The notes beneath the pieces were generated by a model, which ran no database searches, was not told the origin of the DNA, and saw only the letters and a program-made list of their open reading frames with translations. From Pogostemon cablin (lineage: Eukaryota > Streptophyta > Magnoliopsida > Lamiales > Lamiaceae): DNA of 64,000 nt. Positions 11,500 through 22,000 of the stretch are shown here, piece by piece. The DNA lies in contig CM042963.1 in assembly GCA_023678885.1 (NCBI GenBank), forward strand, positions 27,159,542 to 27,223,541, read 5' to 3'. A program made the translations under genes and the position numbers. The stretch's first letter is position 1. Each line of letters begins with the position of its first letter.

Positions 11500-12420
11500 T
11501 CTACCAGCCGCAACGACGAGACAGAAAACATACAGCAAACTATCACACGGCGCCGCGGCGGTCTGGCCATCGGCGCGCCGGCGTCGCGCCACCAGCCATC
11601 CGATAAAGAGCCGCCAGATTGCTGGAGTCATCGACTTCTTCGAGTCTTCCCCATCGCAAATAGCACAGCTGCAATCGCGTCCGCAACCTCCGCCAGAATC
11701 GAGCTGTCAGCGCTATTGCCGGAGACGCGAACGGAGGAGGCATCAGTCCCGCCTTGGCTGACGAATGATCCGCTCGGAACGCTGCTGCAAGAAACAAGCG
11801 CCGCGCCTGGAAAACCTCTGCCTCGCCGTGAAGCTGCTGTCCAGACTGGTATGGCTGCTGCTTCATCTCGCTCCAAAATCCATGGAGGACCCGCTCGGAA
11901 ATTTGGAAGAATCGCCCGATCGCCGCCTTGACGTGCCCCCGGAACCAGTCTTGGCCCAACCGATTCGCTTCCAGTGGGCGTCGTGCTGTCTCCGATCATC
12001 ACATCGTCCAGCCTTGCCGCCCGCCGACCAACAGCGTGTTAGTCCACAACGACCGGGCCATCAGCGATCCATCAGCCGTGCCGTCCGCCGACAGCCATTC
12101 TCTCCGCCAGCCGCCGTTCACAACAGCGTTCCTGCTGGCCACTGCCATCAGCGCTGCCGCCGACAGCAAGTCACGAGCGCCACCATACGGCGAAGACTAA
12201 ACACGACCGGGCCATCAGCAATCCATCAGACGCCTCCCAGACCACCAGTCACGCCAAGGTACCATCCTTCTTCGATCGAGACAACAATACAGTCACCGGC
12301 AGGCTTGTCGATCAACCTCCAGCCCATCGTTACGCAGCGAAATAAATTCCAGCGTGTTGTTATCGATCGGCAAGGCAGTCTCACGGATCTAACTTGCTAT
12401 CTTTCTTAGAAAAGAGAGGA
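11500..12420. other. GC-rich segment of unknown origin in copia A leader
   Basis: Abruptly GC-rich DNA between the TGGGCC cluster and the primer site. Overlapping ORFs on both strands (for example 11765-12409 plus, 11543-11959 minus) reflect few stop codons in GC-rich sequence; none shows a domain I recognise. The tandem copia units carry a GC-rich segment at the same place, but by eye its sequence differs. Confidence 0.5.
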
Positions 12421-12658
12421 TGAAAAGATAGGAGCAGATCGTATGGTGGTTTCTTTCACCGTGTGTAATAGTTCTTAGAATGTCAATCAGAAGCAACCAC
12501 TCATACGTATTCGTACCATGCGATTAAAATAAGATAATTCATATAATCACATGATCACATACAGACTGCTCAACATGCGATTAATCCAGATTATATTCAT
12601 TCAATCAAATAATCACAAAAACCCAACCTTACGGTTCACGTTTCACCACGAAACCAAC

Positions 12659-12670
12659 GCTCTGATACCA
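12659..12670 (-). other. Primer binding site (tRNA-Met), copia A
   Basis: On the minus strand TGGTATCAGAGC, the classic complement of the initiator tRNA-Met 3' region, 2 bases inside the LTR. Confidence 0.9.
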
Positions 12671-12672
12671 AT

Positions 12673-13875
12673 TGTTGGGCAATTGGATCGTGTGGTCCAA
12701 ACGTGATCGTTAGGATTTCAAGGCAAACAAATATAGCGGAAGCAATAAAATTGTTTACCGTACTTCAGGGTTGATGTAGAGTCTGAATCGTTGCAGAAGA
12801 ACCACCTCTAGATCTTCTGCTGTATATCCCAAGTCGAATCCTGCTGTTGTGTGGGCAACAATCCGCAGGATTCTCTCAATCTGTTCCTGTTCTCTCCTCT
12901 CGGTCAAATGAGGCTCTGACTTAGGTTTAACAGGAACTGAGATGACTTATATAGTTGGGCTACAGCAGGGACCAGGAGGAGAAATTGGGCTGGGCCTCAA
13001 TTGAATTTAATTAACCAAGCTTAGCCCAAAGCTTTTAATTAAATCCAATAATAATAATATAGTCCACTAAAATATTATTATTGCACTACCCGTCCAATCC
13101 CAAATTATGTTCTGGGCTCCTTCTTATTATGAGCCCGAAAGTCTCCCCACGTTTAAGATATACAATGCCCATTAATTAATTAAGTTACTGACAACTCAAA
13201 TTAATTAATATCTCATCCGAGAGTAGTACCACTCAACCTTATTATCATGCCGGAAATTAATCCACTTGCAAGATTTACATGATAAACCTTATGAGCTCCT
13301 CAAGGGGACATCATCAACCTATGACGGACATGGATTCCTTCTACAATCAACAGCACACCATAGATACAGCACTACTTCCCAACTCACCGAGTTTTTGATT
13401 TAATACATATAAATCTCACCCATTGATGAATCAAAGAAATACATACTGCCCTACGTGTCGAGGTTATTGTATAGGGATTAAGAGCACGAACTTCCATAAT
13501 AACAGAGATCAAGTTCTACTATATAGTCAGTATAAGAAGAACGATCTCAGGAGGTCCTGCTCAATACACACAAGTGCACTAATGTGATTCTATAGCCAAG
13601 ACAAGCTAATACCAAACCACACTACAACCATACCGATAGAGAGTCCCCGTCTATCTCAGTTGTGAGCATCTGTTTATACTTTATAAGGAAACCGATAATA
13701 TGATCTTTCGCGTGTTGTCGCACAACATATTATTTACAGTATAAAGTAAATGGACTATTGCATCATGCATATAAAATAAATTATAAGATGCAATCATTTG
13801 ATCAATGATTCTCATTTCAAATAATGTTATGACATTGTTCATACTAAAGCTAGACTTTTAGTATACAATCCAACA
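12673..13875 (-). repeat. 5' LTR of copia A
   Basis: 1203 bp from TGTTGGGCAATTGG to ATACAATCCAACA. It matches the 1202-bp LTRs at 49100, 55917 and 62734 with scattered differences. Termini TGTTGG/CCAACA are typical of Ty1/copia. Confidence 0.92.
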
Positions 13876-16800
13876 GACTCCGGCGCGACGGCTCACATGA
13901 CGAATCAGCCCGCTCAGTTGGACTCGCTCGTCCCGTATTCCGGTAAGGGTTCCGTTGTTGTTGGTAGTGGTGAAAATATCCCTATTTCTCACATTGGATC
14001 CGGTCGTATATGTCGTAATCTTGACTTATTGGATGTCTTGGTTGTTCCAAATCTTACTAAGAACTTGGTTTCCATCAGCAAACTTACTACGGATTCAAAT
14101 GTTGAGGTCTTATTTACTAATAATTGTTTTACAATTCAGAATCCGTTGACAAAGGAAGTACTGGCTCAGGGAAAATGTGAAAATGGACTTTATGTGCTTG
14201 ACAAGTGTGATAAAAGCTCCGCTCTCATTGCTGCTTTGCATCCTACTGCCTTAACAGCTAGTTTTGATTTATGGCATTTATGCCTTGGACATGTGTCTTT
14301 TAAAACTATTTCATTGTTAAATAAACAAGGACATTTATCTGTTACATCTTTATTACCCAGTCCTACTGTTTGCTCACCTTGCCAATTAGCAAAAATCAAG
14401 AAATTACCATTCCCTTTGAATGATAAACGTGCTTCTTTTGTTCTTGATATGGTGCACTGTGATTTATGGGGGCCATCACCTGTTACTTCTTCTGCTGGTT
14501 ATCGTTATTATGCTTTGTTTGTGGATGATTATTCTCGGTTTTCATGGATTTATCCCTTGCGTACCAAATCAGAATTTTTTGAGGTTTTTGTTTGTTTCCA
14601 TACACGCAATTTTCGCGTGCTATAAAAGTGTTTCAGTCTGATAGGGGCACAGAATTTACAAACAAGAGGATGTCTGATTTTTTGTTAAGTCATGGGATCT
14701 TCCACCGAATCTCATGTCCATATACTCCACAACAGAATGGTCGAGCTGAGCGAAAACATAGGCACATCACTGAAACAGGTCTTTCAATGTTGTTCCATGC
14801 CTCTGCTCCTTCTTCTCTATGGTTTGAGGCTTTCAGCACTGCTGTTTATGTCATCAATCGGCTTCCGTCAACCATATTGGACAACACATCTCCTTATGAA
14901 TTATTATTTCATTGCGCTCCAAATTATGCTATCTTCAAACCTTTTGGTTGCAGGGTTTTTCCTTTTCTGCGTGACTACGCAGAAAACAAGTTGTCTCCTC
15001 GCAGTCGACCTTGTATATTTCTGGGTTATAGCAGTTCTTACAAGGGGTTTCGTTGTTTCGATCCTTCTTCCGCGCGCATCTTCATTACTCGCCATGCGCA
15101 ATTTGATGAATAGAATTATCCTTTCACTGGGAAAGTCTCAGCTGCTGCTCATGATCTTTCTATCTCCAGTTTCTTAGAACCAGGGTCACTGCCGGTTGCT
15201 ACTGCTTCAGATACCAAGTTATCTACTCAGTCTGTGGCTCGCCATCTCTATCCAGAACCAGATGTAGTTTTGGAGCCTCCTCATCCTGCCCCAGTTGAGG
15301 AACCACCATTGCCTGCCTCACCGCCACCACTTGTCAATGATACACTACCATATCATGCTCCTCCCCAAATAGATGAACCAGCACCTGTCATCCATCCTAT
15401 ACCACCTGCACCTCAGGCGCCTCCTGTGCCTACTCATCGCATGATCACTCGGTCTAAGGCAGGCATCTTCAAACCAAGATACCCTGTTGATCTTGCTTCA
15501 ACAGCCTTACTCGCCTCTCTTGCCACCACTTCTGAGCCTCGTGGTTTCAAATCAGCATCTAAGTTTCCACACTGGATGGCTGCTATGCAAGAGGAATTTG
15601 ATGCGCTTATACAAAATCAAACTTGGGATTTGGTGCCACAACCTCCCGCCACTAACATTGTTGGCTCCAAATGGGTGTTTCGAACTAAATTTCGGTCAGA
15701 TGGTTCTGTAGAGCGTCATAAGGCTCGCCTTGTCGCTCAGGGTTTCACTCAGGTTCCTGGCTCCGATTTTCATCAAACCTTCAGCCCTGTTGTCAAGGCA
15801 ACCACTGTTCGCACCGTTCTCGCTCTAGCTGTGCACTACAGATGGTCACTTCATCAATTGGATGTTAAGAATGCATTCCTAAATGGAATTCTGACAGAAC
15901 CTGTATACATGGCTCAGCCACCCGGCTTTGTCGATCCACGTAGACCAACTCATGTTTGCCGCCTCAAGAAGGCCTTGCATGGTCTTCGTCAGGCCCCTCT
16001 GGCTTGGTTTCAAAGATTCAGCACTTATCTGAAGACTTTGGGTTTCCACCAAACTCAATCTGACTCCTCTCTGTTTTGTCTCCGAAGGGGAGGATCCCTC
16101 CTATATCTTCTTTTATACGTGGATGATATCATTTTGACAGGGAATGATAACAATCTTCTTCGGCAGTTCATCGACCGTACACACGTGGAATTTGCTATAA
16201 AAGATCTTGGTTCGCTGAACTATTTTCTGGGGCTTGAGGTTTCTCATTCGTCCGATGGTTTTTTTGTGGGACAGGCAAAATACGCTCATGACATTCTTGA
16301 TCGAGCTATTATGTTGGACTGCAAGCCGGTCGCGACTCCTCTAGCCGCTGGTACTTCCCTCCAGAGTAGTGGCTCTCCATTTTCTGATCCTACTCTTTAT
16401 CGATCTCTGGTTGGGGCTCTACAGTATTTAACTATTACGAGGCCTGATCTCTCTTTTGCAGTTAACACTGTCAGCCAGTTTCTTCAGTCTCCTACTGAAG
16501 ATCACTTTCTTGCTGTGAAACGTATTCTTCGCTATGTGAAAGGTACGATTCATTATGGACTTCGCTTTACACATCGCCCAGACCTATCTATTGTGGGATA
16601 CTCTGATGCTGATTGGGCCAGGTGCATTGAAACTCGACGCTCAACCTATGGTTATTCCATTTTCCTGGGTGGAAATCTAGTTTCATGGAGTGTTAAGAAA
16701 CAGCCTACTGTGGCTCGATCTAGTTGTGAATCCGAATACCGAGCTCTTGCCAACGCCGGTTCTGAAATCATTTGGTTGAGTAACCTTCTCACTGAGCTTC

Positions 16801-17093
16801 ATCAGCCGCTAGTCATGCCTCCAACTCTTCTTTGTGACAACAAAAGTGCACTGTTTTTAAGCCAAAATCCGGTTGCTCACAAACGTGCTAAGCATATTGA
16901 CATTGACTGTCATTTCATTCGTGAGTTGGTCTCTTCGAGGAAGTTGCGCACTCAGTTTGTTCCGTCTAACCTTCAATTAGCTGACGTCTTCACAAAAGCA
17001 TTGCCTCGTCCAGCTTTTGAACTTTTGAGGTCCAAACTTTGCGTTTGTTTACACCCCACGCAACGCTTGACGGGGGGTAATAGGAGTAAATAA
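13876..17093 (+). pseudogene. Copia B pol (PR-IN-RT-RH), broken
   Basis: Begins with the protease active-site residues DSGATAHMT. Next come a GAG-pre-integrase zinc region (H..H..CSPC, about 14270-14390) and the integrase core (DLWGP, then QSDRGTEF and the NGRAERKH glutamate region). A net one-base loss near 14590-14605 shifts the frame inside integrase, and an in-frame TAG at 15111-15113 interrupts the linker before RT. From 15234 to 17093 the frame is open: RT with YVDD (about 16119-16130) and RNase H with SDADWA and the CDNKSA motif. The last codons run through the polypurine tract into the LTR. Two lesions in 3.2 kb suggest a fairly young but inactive copy. Confidence 0.9.
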
Positions 17094-17240
17094 GGAGTAA
17101 TTATAGGATTTTAATTCTTTGTACATTTACCTTTTTTGTATCCACAAATTGTGGATCTTGTTGTAACAATATCCTATATATACATGTAAAACACTCCTCA
17201 CCAAATCACGGTGAGATTATTCCTAATCTCGATTCTTCAC
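17078..17240 (+). repeat. 3' LTR of copia B
   Basis: About 163 bp directly after the polypurine tract CGGGGGG (17071-17077), ending TTCTTCACA. The first bases are TAATAGGAG, so the expected TG start has probably mutated. CTATATATAC near 17173 would serve as a TATA box. The start is less certain than the end, which is fixed by the SKP1-like sequence that follows. Confidence 0.75.
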
Positions 17241-17536
17241 AGTGTCGAAAGCCTTGAGGTCCTCATCAGGGTTGGCGGTGGGAACAACCTTGTCCTCAGC
17301 CTTGTCGGCGGCAGCCGATGCTATGGCGTTAACGTGGCGCTTGCAATATTCGATGACTTTGGATAGAATTTTTCCGATGAGGTTCGGAAGAGGGATAACA
17401 TTGTCGGACAATCGTCCTCGATCATGTGTTTGATCGTTTGAGACTCGACGGCCACGGACTCCTCCACCTCAAAAACCTCACCATCGGAGCTACGCATGAC
17501 TATCTTCTTGCTGGAGTTCTCCGCCGCGGAAGCCAT
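17241..17536 (-). pseudogene. SKP1-like gene, N-terminal part, frameshifted and cut by copia B
   Basis: SKP1 is the adaptor that joins F-box proteins to cullin in SCF ubiquitin ligases. The minus strand starts ATG at 17536 and encodes SSKKIVMRSSDGEVFEVEE and ESQTIKHMIEDDC, the SKP1 POZ-fold N-terminus. At about 17405-17409 one base is missing relative to the family; the other frame then continues with IPLPNLIGKILSKVIEYCKR and an acidic stretch to DEDLKAFDT. There the 3' LTR of copia B begins, so the C-terminal F-box-binding half is absent from the window. Both the frameshift and the insertion make it non-functional as SKP1. I cannot tell whether it was a processed copy; no intron is seen in this part. 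Confidence 0.88.
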
Positions 17537-17803
17537 GGACAGAATTGTATGTAATCCGTAGGGAGTAAAAACCGCAGGGGAGGGAATTCGAGAAGAAAGA
17601 GAATGTGAAAAGTGAAGATTAGGGATTTAGTCTTGAGTATAAATATGATTAATGGAAAGGATTAAATTAAAGGGTAAAAATGTCATAAATGGAGTGTGTT
17701 AAATAATGAATATATTGTCTATTTTATTATTTTGGGATACATTAAGTAATTGGGGTGCGATTAATAAAATTGGGGGTGCAAATAGCTGCTCACTTTTAAA
17801 TAT
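17537..17803. other. Upstream flank of the SKP1-like pseudogene
   Basis: AT-rich non-coding sequence immediately 5' of the SKP1-like start codon on the minus strand. It probably holds the old 5' leader and promoter, but I see no decisive element. Confidence 0.4.
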
Positions 17804-17954
17804 TACTCCCTCTCCATCCCATAATAAGTGTCTTACTTTTCAATTACGTCCGTCACACAATAAGTGTCACCACCCAAAAAAGGAAACTTCACATTAACCA
17901 ACAACCTCAAAAGTTATCTTAATTTCAAAAATATCACTTCCACCTAACATAAAT

Positions 17955-18140
17955 AACATACTTTAGGGCATGTTTGGTTGAGGGATTTGAGAAAAGGAAT
18001 GGGAATGGAATCAAAAGAGTGTGTTTGGTTGATTGGTTTGATAGATGAACATACTTTAGGGCATGTTTGGTTGAGGGATTGGAGAAAAGGAATGGGAATG
18101 GAATCAAAAATGTGTGTTTGGTTGATTGGTTTGACAGATG
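17955..18140. repeat. 93-bp tandem duplication across a MITE end
   Basis: Two near-identical copies, starting at 17955 and 18048, each begin AACATACTTTAGGGCATG and end near GTTTGAYAGATG. Each copy includes about 11 bases of flank plus the MITE terminus, so the duplication arose after insertion. Confidence 0.85.
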
Positions 18141-18531
18141 AACAGTATTTTTCATTCCTCAGTTTTGAGGAATCCCTCATTCCACCCTAATTTGTGCACT
18201 ATGCCTTTCATTCCTTCCTCTCAAACCCAACCCTCATTTATTAATAATAATATTTTAATGACATAAAATTTTATTAAAATTAAAAATGATTAAAATAATA
18301 ATTTTCTGTTAATAATAACAAAATATTATAAAATAAAAAATTAATAGTAAAAAATATGAATTCATTTCTAAAGAATTTTATTTTAATCATACCAAATAAC
18401 ATCAATAGTTATGATACTCATTCCCTATCATCAACCAAACAATATAAAAATAAAAGACAAACCCATTACCATTCCCCTCCTCTATTACTGTGATTCTCAT
18501 TCTGATTTCTTTCCGTATACCAAACGCACCC
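17966..18531. mobile_element. Tourist-like (PIF/Harbinger) MITE with internal duplication
   Basis: Starts GGGCATGTTTGGTT and ends with the complement of GGGTGCGTTTGGTA, with TTA on both sides (17963-17965, 18532-18534), the PIF/Harbinger duplication. The interior matches the element at 23842-24234 in the opposite orientation. Confidence 0.78.
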
Positions 18532-18931
18532 TTATAATTTATTTATTATTTAAAAATACTACAATATTCCTAAAAAGTCAATGAAGTTGGTGAAAAAAAT
18601 AACTTTTCTTAAACTCCGTGCTTACAGTAACAATGAAAACAATTATGAGATGGAGGGAGTAGTATTTATTATTTAAAAATATAATATTATCCTCAAAAAT
18701 TAATAAAATTAATTAAAATGTAATTTTTTTTAAAAATAATGTAAAACAGTAAAGATGAACATAATTTTGAGGTGTACGGGTATTAAAAGAAAAAATGCTT
18801 TAATCAAGTAAAAATGGTTTGTTTAAAATCTCTAATGAAATTAATTTTTTTACACAAATAAAAAGTAATATATAATTAATAAAAATGGATAACTATTTAA
18901 TAAATTTCTTTTTTAAATGAATAATTGTTCA

Positions 18932-18937
<6 letters not shown>

Positions 18938-18981
<44 letters not shown>
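18938..18981. repeat. AT microsatellite
   Basis: Uninterrupted AT dinucleotide run of about 44 bp in AT-rich DNA. Confidence 0.95.
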
Positions 18982-18982
<1 letters not shown>

Positions 18983-19430
18983 CAGAAACTTTTCTTACTG
19001 TCGTGTCGTCTTCAGAGTGCTCTAATGTGACGTGTAATTTTCTCAATTTTTTGAATTTTTTAATACTTTTTTTAATATTTTCCTTATTTACTTTTAATTA
19101 ACTTCCTTATTTAATATTTTCTTTTTTAAATAATGTGTTTCTTATATTTAATAATGATTATTTTATTTATTTATTTGGGTATCATTAATTAATTAGTAAA
19201 TCTTTTAATTCAATAAATTAATTAATATAAAATTAAATCATATATATAAAAGAAAAAAAGAATACTTCATATATAATATTATCTCTCACCCCACCTATAA
19301 ATAAGACTTTTTGGTTATTCATTCTAAATACTCACATTCGATTCTCCAAGAGGAATAGGAGCTTTCTTCAAGTTCCTCTTGAGAATTGATTTATAAAAGT
19401 ATAAAAATTTATTTCGATAGAGTGAATCAA
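18982..19430 (+). promoter_or_regulatory. Possible TATA-type promoter ahead of a repeat array
   Basis: CTATAAATA at 19295-19303 sits in a CACCCCACC context and is followed about 30 bp later by a pyrimidine/A start-like region, then by the repeat array at 19450. This is a weak single-motif call; no ORF follows. Confidence 0.3.
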
Positions 19431-19449
19431 CTAGATACCTCAAAAAAAT

Positions 19450-19885
19450 CGATTCAAGTATTCTTCAAAAGGAAGAAAACTGCAAGTATTCTTCAAAAAG
19501 AAGAGAACTGATTCAAGTATGCATGAACAGTTTTACCTCTTAAGAATCAATTCTTCAAGAGGAAGAGAATCGATTCAAGTATTCTTGAATAGATTTACAT
19601 CTTAAAAATAGATTTTTCTAGAGTAAGAAAATCGATTCAAGTATTCTTGAATCGATTTACATCTTAAAAATCGATTTTTCAAGAGGATAAAAAACTTTAA
19701 TCGATTTATATCTTAAGAATCGATTCTTCAAGAAGAAAAAATTTGATTCAAGTATTACCTCTTAAGAATCGATTCAAGTATTATTTAAAATCTACCTCTA
19801 AAGTATTGATTCAAGTATTCTTCAAGAAAAAGAGGATCGATGATTCAAGTACTTTGGAATCGATTTACCTCTAGAAAATAAGAGG
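19450..19885. repeat. Degenerate roughly 62-bp repeat with GAATCGATTC palindromes
   Basis: About six imperfect units of the form CCTCTTAAGAATCGATTCTT, then CAAGAGGAAGAGAATCGATT, then CAAGTATTCTTGAATCGATTTA. Each unit contains nested inverted repeats (for example CCTCTT-AAGAATCGATTCTT-CAAGAGG). No ORF. The origin is not recognised. Confidence 0.75.
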
Positions 19886-20176
19886 TTAAAAAAATAATTA
19901 AAAGCTTAAGTTCTTTAAGTTAAATCATTATTTTATATCAAATAACAATAAAATTGAGTTTGTAAATATTTATTAATTTTTTAAATTTAGTATATTAATA
20001 ATTATTTATTTACATATATCTTAACTATTAAATTATGACATATGAATAATAAAATTTATTTTCTTTAGTTGTTTATATAATTTGAAACTGCTAGAATTAA
20101 ATAAAAAATAAAATTAATAAATTCATTACAAATTTATGAATATTTAAAATTATATTATATATAAATTAATTTTATT

Positions 20177-20236
<60 letters not shown>

Positions 20237-20521
20237 CATTAGTTTCTTTAAAATAACAGTTAATGGAAATAGAATTATTGTTATATAGTTAATTAAGAAA
20301 TACTAAACCATAATCATAAGTAAAAATTAATACTCTATTTAAATATTATTTATAATATATACAAATAAATTATTTAGTATAAAATCAAATCTTGTGTAGA
20401 AAAAATAATAATAAATTGAAATTTTTTATATATATAATTGATATTTTAATTTAGACAAACAGTAAAATTAAGAATTTATTACTAAGAGTTACATATTTTG
20501 ATCATAATTGCACTTAAATAC
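19886..20521. other. AT-rich intergenic DNA with AT microsatellite
   Basis: No gene or recognisable element. An AT run of about 55 bp lies at 20181-20235. Confidence 0.6.
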
Positions 20522-20900
20522 CACTACAAGAAACTGCAAGATTATCGACGAAAAAAATTCATCGGTATCATATAAAAAATTCGTCGGTAAACAATTTACC
20601 GATGGATTACCAATGGAAATGGGTTTGTCGCGAAAACCTGCATCGGTAATTTTTTAGCGATGGAATTTTAAATCCGTCGGCAATTACCGACGGATATTTT
20701 CATCAGTAAAGAAAGATTTTCGTCGGTAATTATTCAGTGTCAATTCGTCGAAAATTATAATATAGTGACGTTTTTACCGACGGAAAAATCCATCGATAAA
20801 TTTAAAATTCAAAATTCAAAATTAAAATACATAATAACTTACCGATAAATTTTCCGTCGGTAATTTTACCGACGGAAAAAACCGTCGGTAAAATGCAAAA
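20522..20900 (+). mobile_element. CACTA (En/Spm-type) transposon left terminus with subterminal repeats
   Basis: CACTACAAGAAA at 20522 is the canonical CACTA terminal sequence. It is followed by about 16 copies of CCGTCGGTAA or its complement TTACCGACGG (with variants such as CATCGGTAA) in both orientations over 370 bp, the subterminal transposase-binding layout of this superfamily. The preceding TAC would be the 3-bp target duplication. I could not find the opposite terminus (TTTCTTGTAGTG) to the right, so the element is truncated, decayed or longer than I can follow. Confidence 0.85.
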
Positions 20901-20980
20901 TGTAAAATAATTTTTTTTCAATTTAATAAATCTTCAAAAACCACCTAATATAAATTCTTCACTCAATATAGCATTGAAAT

Positions 20981-21686
20981 TCAAGTAGCTTCAAGAAACT
21001 TTTCAGATTTCTTCCTCACATTCAAACCCCAGTTAAATCTTGACTAGGCAAAAGTATACTAAATTCAAATTCTCATCAAATACATGGGATAAAACAATTT
21101 TCATGGAAGTCAAATATTTACTATACCCTCTGTCATCAATATGCTGAAAATTTTCCATCTCTCTAATGGCATCTCTATCACCCTGAAACTTCTCTGCAAC
21201 TTTTTCAAGCCCATGAGTCAACAAGTGTTCCAACATAATCACAGTCTTGTATGATGCCCTCCAATTTCTACTTTCAAATCTTTCTAATCTACACATCAAA
21301 AACAAAAATAATAACATAACCATAAATGAAACATCATATGTTGAGAAATTTAGTTACACCTTTTGTGGAGGATCTCCACAATTCTCCAGTAATCATCCAC
21401 CTCAAAGGCTGCCCTTGATAACATCTTCAGTGTTTGAGCATCAGGCCCTCCTGAATTCCCATTTGTAGCCTCTTCTGCCATTCTTCAAAAGTACCAAAAA
21501 TCACAAATCAAAATCACACACACATTTACACAGATTAGATTATCAAAGTGAAAGTAAATATGTAAATGATGGAAGTTACAGCTGTGCTGGTGTAATATCA
21601 GTCAATGTCAATCTTGCAATTTTGATCTTTTCCTCGAGAAAGTAAGAGGCCTGTTTTTTGAATTCATGGAAATTAGGTCCACTCAT
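20981..21686 (-). pseudogene. Captured ENTH-domain (epsin-like) gene fragment, four exons
   Basis: ENTH domains bind phosphoinositides at membranes and recruit clathrin adaptors. Minus-strand exons: 21686-21580, 21482-21360, 21288-21127 and 21038-20981. All introns are GT..AG and phases join cleanly, giving a 149-codon ORF. Family landmarks: FHEFKKQASYFLEEKIK, EEATNG, AAFEVDDYWRIVEILHKR, SRNWRASYK, EHLLTHG, VAEKFQGD and FNWGLNVRKKSEK. Relative to the family, one extra base after KFL shifts the frame and ends the protein three residues on, just before the last ENTH helix. In-frame methionines also occur at 21704 and 21713. The downstream neighbour is the CACTA terminus, and upstream on the same strand lie CHY zinc-finger exons; together this looks like transposon capture and not an independent gene. 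Intact splice sites mean a transcript could still be spliced. Confidence 0.82.
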
Positions 21687-22000
21687 ATTGCCACTTCTTC
21701 CCATAATTGACATATTCTTGATATGATTCTCAAAAAGATGTTAGAATGAATGGAAACAAAAACTGGTACACCAAGAACACAGAAACCCTCAAAGTGTATC
21801 CTCTAATTTCTACAAATTCCCCCGTCACTACAGTGAAACTGCTCTTTAGTGATCTGTCACATCAACAAACTATCAATCTCAATAAACAAACAAGAATTGA
21901 ACAGAAATTGGAAACCTATAAAATAGCAATGAAGCCATTAAAAAGAGAGAGAGATTAAAATAACAACAAAAAATCAAGAGAAATATATCATAGCCAAAAC

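Larger units (their letters stand above)
9712..13875 (-). mobile_element. Copia A: Ty1/copia element fragment (5' LTR and leader end)
   Basis: On the minus strand this is a 5' LTR (13875-12673), a tRNA-Met primer site and about 2.9 kb of non-coding internal sequence, cut at 9711 by element 1. It aligns along its length with the tandem copia units at 53072-57118 and 59889-63935, but is visibly more diverged from them than they are from each other. The rest of it must lie left of the window. It is inserted in copia B directly before GACTC (13876-13880), the likely target duplication. Confidence 0.85.
13876..17240 (+). mobile_element. Copia B: 5'-truncated Ty1/copia element (Ale/Retrofit-like)
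   Basis: Starts abruptly in the protease motif at the copia A insertion point and runs through integrase, reverse transcriptase and RNase H to a short 3' LTR ending in CA at 17240. The 5' half must lie on the far side of copia A, outside the window. The very short LTR (about 163 bp) and RT features resemble the Ale/Retrofit lineage; the clade call is an inference. It interrupts the SKP1-like gene that begins at 17241; GTGTC (17241-17245) is the expected target duplication. Confidence 0.88.
17806..18659. mobile_element. Stowaway-like MITE split by a Tourist-like MITE
   Basis: Left end CTCCCTCTCCATCCCATAAT and right end (reversed) CTCCCTCCATCTCATAATTG are inverted repeats flanked by TA (17804-17805 and 18660-18661), the Tc1/mariner Stowaway pattern. 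Removing the nested element (17966-18531) leaves about 285 bp, a normal Stowaway length. Confidence 0.8.

Noticed and set aside
11765..12409. 214-codon ORF in GC-rich DNA as a real gene
   Set aside because: Open frames exist on both strands because GC-rich sequence has few stops; no domain, no homologous frame in the tandem copia units.
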